NCBI GenBank assembly: GCA_015059335.1
Contig: SVAP01000001.1
Coordinates: forward strand, 194,413 to 258,412
DNA from: Bacillota bacterium
GTDB lineage: Bacteria > Bacillota_I > Bacilli_A > RF39 > UBA660
Direction of reading: 5' to 3'
DNA length: 64,000 nt
Made by a program: the position numbers and the translations under genes. Under the pieces are notes generated by a model. It made no database searches, was not told where the DNA came from, and was given only the letters and a program-made list of their open reading frames with translations. This document shows, one piece after another, positions 60,547 through 64,000 of this stretch (within the stretch, counting starts at the first letter, position 1; each line of letters starts with the position of its first letter).

Positions 60547-62661
60547 ATGAATAATGGAATGAATCCGTTTGCTGAATCAATAGAAAAACCTCTTGAGAAA
60601 TATGGTAGAAATATAGTTGAAGATGTTAAAAAAGGTAAAATTGATCCAGTAATTGGAAGAGACGAAGAAGTACGTAATATAACACGTATATTATCTAGAA
60701 AAACAAAAAACAATCCTGTTTTAATTGGTGAACCTGGTGTAGGTAAAACCGCAATTGTTGAAGGCCTTGCATGGAGAATTGTTAAAGGTGATGTTCCAAA
60801 TAGTTTAAAAGATAAAACAATTTGGGAATTAGATATGGGTGCCTTAATAGCAGGCGCTAAATATCGTGGTGAGTTTGAAGAAAGACTTAAAGCAGTACTT
60901 AAAGAAATTAAAGAGAGTGAAGGAAATATAATTCTTTTCATTGATGAAATCCATATGATTGTTGGTGCAGGTGCTACAGAAGGTGCAATGGATGCCGGTA
61001 ATATGTTAAAACCAATGCTTGCAAGAGGTGAAATACATACAATAGGAGCAACAACATTAAATGAATACAGAAAACATATCGAAAAAGATGGAGCCTTAGA
61101 AAGACGTTTTCAAAAAGTTATAGTTTCTGAACCTACTGTATTAGATACAATTACAATTTTACGTGGATTAAAACAAAGATTTGAAGTGCATCATGGTGTT
61201 TCAATATCTGATAAAGCTTTAATTGCTGCAGCTAATATGTCAAATAGATATATTACAGATAGATTTTTGCCTGATAAAGCAATAGATTTAATAGATGAAG
61301 CTTGTGCTACAATTAAAGTACAAATGGATTCAGTACCTGTTGAACTTGATACTTTAACTAGAAAAATAATGCAATTAGAAATAGAAAAACAAGCATTAAA
61401 AAAAGAAAAAGATGAAATAAGTAAAAACAGATTAGATATAATAAATAAAGAATTAGATGAATTAAAAAATAAAGAGTCAGATATCCGCAATAAATGGGAA
61501 GAAGAAAAAAATATAAAGGATAAAATTAGTTATAAAAAGAAAGAATTAGAAGATGCAAAATTTAAATTAGATACTGCAGAAAATAACTATGATTTAGAGA
61601 GTGCGGCAAGACTTAGACATGGTACTATTCCAAAATTAGAACAAGAACTTAAAGAATTCCAAAATAAGAATAATAATAAAATGTTAAGTGATACAGTAAC
61701 AGAAGAAGATGTTGCTGAAATAATTTCCCGTTGGACTAAAGTTCCAGTAACAAAGCTAGTTGAGGGTGAAAAAGAAAAATTACTTCACCTAGAAGATAAC
61801 ATGAAAAAAAGAGTAATTGGACAGGATAATGCAATCCATTTAGTATCAGAATCAATTATTAGAGCACGTGCTGGAATTAAAGATCCGAATAGGCCAATTG
61901 GTTCATTCATTTTTCTTGGTCCAACAGGAGTAGGTAAAACAGAAGTTGCTCGTACCTTAGCTTATGAACTTTTTGATGATGAAAAACACATGATAAGAAT
62001 AGATATGTCAGAATATATGGAATCACATTCTGTAGCGCGTTTAATCGGTTCTCCACCTGGTTATGTAGGTTATGATGACGGTGGACAACTAACAGAAGCT
62101 GTTAGAAGAAATCCATATAGTATTGTATTATTTGATGAAATAGAAAAAGCACACAGAGACATATTTAATATTCTACTTCAAATTTTAGATGATGGTAGAA
62201 TAACTGATGGACAAGGAAGAACTGTGGATTTTAAAAATACAATTATAATTATGACATCTAACCTTGGAAGTGAATATATTTTAAATAATAACGAAAATAG
62301 TGAAGAACTAGTAATGAACGAATTAAAGAGAACTTTTAGACCAGAGTTTATAAACAGAATTGATGAAATAATTACCTTTAATTCACTAAATAATAATGTT
62401 ATGTATAAAATATTAGACAAACTAATTGATGAAATTGAATTAAGACTTAAGGACAAAAACATCAAACTTACATTAACTGATAAAGCTAAAGAGTTTATAA
62501 TAGAAAATGGTAGTGATAATATGTATGGTGCACGACCATTAAAAAGATTTGTAAGCAGAAATATAGAAACTTTATTAGCAAAAGAAATAATATTAGATAA
62601 CATTAAATATGGGCAAAATATTAGTGTTGATATTAAAAATAATAACCTTATTTTAGAGTGA
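60547..62661 (+). CDS. clpB: ClpB-type disaggregase without N-domain
   Basis: 704 residues with two AAA+ rings: D1 Walker [19 protein letters not shown] (about 59-66), pore loop [12 protein letters not shown], Walker [16 protein letters not shown]2 Walker [19 protein letters not shown] (about 458-465), pore GYVGYDDGG, Walker [11 protein letters not shown] coiled-coil M domain lies between (about 275-385), a little short. The N-terminal substrate domain is replaced by 25 residues ([20 protein letters not shown]). With HrcA-type CIRCE control it is the heat-inducible disaggregase. AAAAAGGAGG precedes the ATG. Confidence 0.93.
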   Translation: MNNGMNPFAESIEKPLEKYGRNIVEDVKKGKIDPVIGRDEEVRNITRILSRKTKNNPVLIGEPGVGKTAIVEGLAWRIVKGDVPNSLKDKTIWELDMGALIAGAKYRGEFEERLKAVLKEIKESEGNIILFIDEIHMIVGAGATEGAMDAGNMLKPMLARGEIHTIGATTLNEYRKHIEKDGALERRFQKVIVSEPTVLDTITILRGLKQRFEVHHGVSISDKALIAAANMSNRYITDRFLPDKAIDLIDEACATIKVQMDSVPVELDTLTRKIMQLEIEKQALKKEKDEISKNRLDIINKELDELKNKESDIRNKWEEEKNIKDKISYKKKELEDAKFKLDTAENNYDLESAARLRHGTIPKLEQELKEFQNKNNNKMLSDTVTEEDVAEIISRWTKVPVTKLVEGEKEKLLHLEDNMKKRVIGQDNAIHLVSESIIRARAGIKDPNRPIGSFIFLGPTGVGKTEVARTLAYELFDDEKHMIRIDMSEYMESHSVARLIGSPPGYVGYDDGGQLTEAVRRNPYSIVLFDEIEKAHRDIFNILLQILDDGRITDGQGRTVDFKNTIIIMTSNLGSEYILNNNENSEELVMNELKRTFRPEFINRIDEIITFNSLNNNVMYKILDKLIDEIELRLKDKNIKLTLTDKAKEFIIENGSDNMYGARPLKRFVSRNIETLLAKEIILDNIKYGQNISVDIKNNNLILE

Positions 62662-62717
62662 TTTTACAAATTATTAAAAATATGTTAAAATAATTAATCA
62701 ATAAAGGGGGAAGTGCG

Positions 62718-63455
62718 ATGTTAGAACCAAATATATGGTTAATTCAAAAGGATAAACGAAAATTAAAAAAAGCACTTGATAATATCGATAAAAATAGTGT
62801 AAACAATTATTTTTACACTAATTGTATATCTCATTTTAACTTTGAAGAAGTAAATATGAATTCTAAAAATTTTAATACGTTTTTATACTGTGAAGATACT
62901 AATACATGTATAGTGTTTATGAAAGATAGTATAGATGAAATAAATTATACTAAAAAATATATGAATGAAAATAATATCCAATATCATGAAATATCATTTA
63001 AAAGTGAACATGATGACATCATAAATAGATTCCCACACTCACTTCATGATTATGAAAAAAATTCAAAAGAAATTTGGGTAATAAATAACGAAAAAGAATT
63101 AACAGAATTAATTGAAGAAGATTTGTATATACAAAGAAAAAAAATAACTTATTATCCACTTATTGATTCAAACATGATATTAAATTATTCAACTCATTCA
63201 GATAGTGAATGCGAAATAAAAAAATTTTTGTTTAATGGTGTAATTGTTACTAAAAATAAGATTATTTTAATACCAAAATCAACAAAAGATGCAGAAATTA
63301 TAAATTTTTTAGTTAAAACAACAATGAGAAATGTTGGTGCAAGATATGTAACAGTACACTTTAATAGACCAAAGTTTATAAATAATGAAGAAAAACGTAA
63401 TCAACAATATGAAAGTGAATATTTAGAAGAAAAACAATTATTATTTACGAAATAG
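62718..63455 (+). CDS. Unknown protein
   Basis: 245 residues from the ATG at 62718 (AAGGGGGAAG). Soluble alpha/beta pattern: EPNIWLIQKDKRKLKKALDN, a central IYTCEDTNTCIVFMK-like strand and a C-terminal half with IVTKNKIILIPKSTKDAEII, NFLVKTTMRNVGARYVTVHF. Not recognised. It lies downstream of clpB, but whether it shares its heat control is unclear (no terminator seen between). Confidence 0.65.
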   Translation: MLEPNIWLIQKDKRKLKKALDNIDKNSVNNYFYTNCISHFNFEEVNMNSKNFNTFLYCEDTNTCIVFMKDSIDEINYTKKYMNENNIQYHEISFKSEHDDIINRFPHSLHDYEKNSKEIWVINNEKELTELIEEDLYIQRKKITYYPLIDSNMILNYSTHSDSECEIKKFLFNGVIVTKNKIILIPKSTKDAEIINFLVKTTMRNVGARYVTVHFNRPKFINNEEKRNQQYESEYLEEKQLLFTK

Positions 63456-63482
63456 CATTAAAAATTTAATGCTATTTTATTT
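63451..63482. terminator. Bidirectional terminator
   Basis: AATAGCATTAAA/TTTAATGCTATT perfect 12-bp stem with T-rich flanks between convergent genes. Confidence 0.82.
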
Positions 63483-64000
63483 TAGACTTTTTTTAACAAT
63501 TTTATATTGATTATATGTTACATAAATAATATTGAATATGTTAGCAATTATTAATGGATACATTCCAATTTTAAATAAACAGCATATAAATAAAATAATA
63601 CTTTTAAATATTATCCCACTAAATGATACTTTAAAAGCTTCTTTAGCTTTATTCATTGCTTGAAGTGCGGACGTCAAAGGGCCTTCTAAATAGAATATTA
63701 AAAAGAATGGAGCAAGTACCCTAAGATATGTTGTACCTTCAGTGGTATTGAAAAAAAGTTTTAAAAAGAAATTAGGAAATAGAAATATTATTAATGTTAT
63801 TATAAAACCAATTCCAAACGAAATTAAACATGCTTGTTTAATTTTTTTCTTTATATAACTTATTCTATTTCTTGCATATTCTTTACTAATAACAGGAATT
63901 AATGCTTGTGAAATAGCCATTGTAAAAAATGATGGCATTAATAACATTTGCATCGCATAGCCTGAAACTATTCCATATTCTCTAGTTATAAAACTATTAT
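63477..64000 (-). CDS. MOP-superfamily flippase, SpoVB/MurJ-like (C-terminal part)
   Basis: The frame is open to the right edge; about 173 C-terminal residues are visible. They contain five hydrophobic helices and the MOP-family pattern YAMQMLLMPSFFTMAISQAL followed by IPVISKEYARNRISYIKKKI and LAPFFLIFYLEGPLTSALQAMNKA. The arrangement fits polysaccharide/lipid II flippases of the SpoVB-MurJ type. Which member it is cannot be decided without the N-terminus. Confidence 0.78.
   Translation of the reverse strand, partial: NSFITREYGIVSGYAMQMLLMPSFFTMAISQALIPVISKEYARNRISYIKKKIKQACLISFGIGFIITLIIFLFPNFFLKLFFNTTEGTTYLRVLAPFFLIFYLEGPLTSALQAMNKAKEAFKVSFSGIIFKSIILFICCLFKIGMYPLIIANIFNIIYVTYNQYKIVKKSLK

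Noticed and set aside
1-64000. Mollicutes genetic code (TGA as Trp)
   Set aside because: TGA ends several genes at expected lengths (tsaE for example) and tryptophans are encoded by TGG throughout.
1-64000. tRNA or rRNA genes
   Set aside because: I looked for the T-loop GGTTCGAATCC-type pattern and for rRNA signatures and saw none that could be supported.

Overview
The window is chromosomal DNA from a very AT-rich, low-G+C Gram-positive bacterium (Bacillota, Bacilli-like; G+C roughly one quarter by eye). Several signs agree. Shine-Dalgarno sites are strong (AGGAGG, GGTGAT). Promoters are of the TTGACA/TATAAT type. There is a LexA-type SOS box, a CIRCE element, a type VIIb EssC, a class B sortase, SufCDSUB, WhiA/YvcK, YlxM next to Ffh, and two YjcZ-like plus one CotD-like spore-type small proteins. 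TGA is used as a stop (for example tsaE), so this is not a code-4 mollicute. An uncultured gut Bacilli lineage would fit, but no taxonomic marker in the window settles it.

Layout. 1-5127 (minus) is the end of a type VII secretion locus: a partial unknown protein, an EsaB/YukD ubiquitin-like protein and EssC. A tandem-HTH regulator follows on plus. 5840-6681 (minus) is a complete type III toxin-antitoxin module: promoter, three tandem about 35-nt antitoxin RNA repeats, an attenuating terminator and a ToxN/AbiQ toxin. 6700-8130 holds a GNAT with a possible leader peptide, palindromes, a small RNA candidate and a decayed gene. 8148-16639 carries a two-component system, an RNB-type exoribonuclease with a leader/attenuator, a COG2509 flavoprotein, a single-ring Clp-like ATPase and a catalytically degenerate P-type ATPase. 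16762-19152 holds a queuosine-precursor transporter, then an OLE-type RNA with its OapA-like membrane partner, and a rubrerythrin-like protein.

21210-27907 contains tsaE-tsaB-rimI and tsaD (t6A synthesis), a calcium-type P-ATPase and a scar of gene fragments. 27963-35321 mixes cell-surface and housekeeping functions (phosphodiester glycosidase, PrsA, HIT, GDPD), two YjcZ-like microproteins and an SOS-regulated dinD. 35436-41003 is the Fe-S cluster operon sufC-D-S-U-(two paralogous unknowns)-B, overlapping an amidase. 42509-46575 has ssb, two XRE regulators, and a sortase B divergent from its probable substrate.

46629-63455 is mostly core: pyrimidine-nucleoside phosphorylase, an active-site-degenerate RNase J, a GT4 glycosyltransferase, a pseudopilin, ftsY-ylxM-ffh (SRP), a CotD-like coat protein, rpoZ, recX, yvcK, whiA, a nucleotidase, a Fic-like protein without the motif histidine, and a CIRCE-controlled N-domain-less clpB. 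A SpoVB/MurJ-like flippase runs off the right edge.

The most notable items are the type III TA module with pseudoknot-forming, covarying repeats, the OLE RNA/OapA pair, the sortase B with a NSKTG substrate and shared operators, and a series of enzyme-family members that have lost catalytic residues (P-type ATPase, RNase J, Fic).
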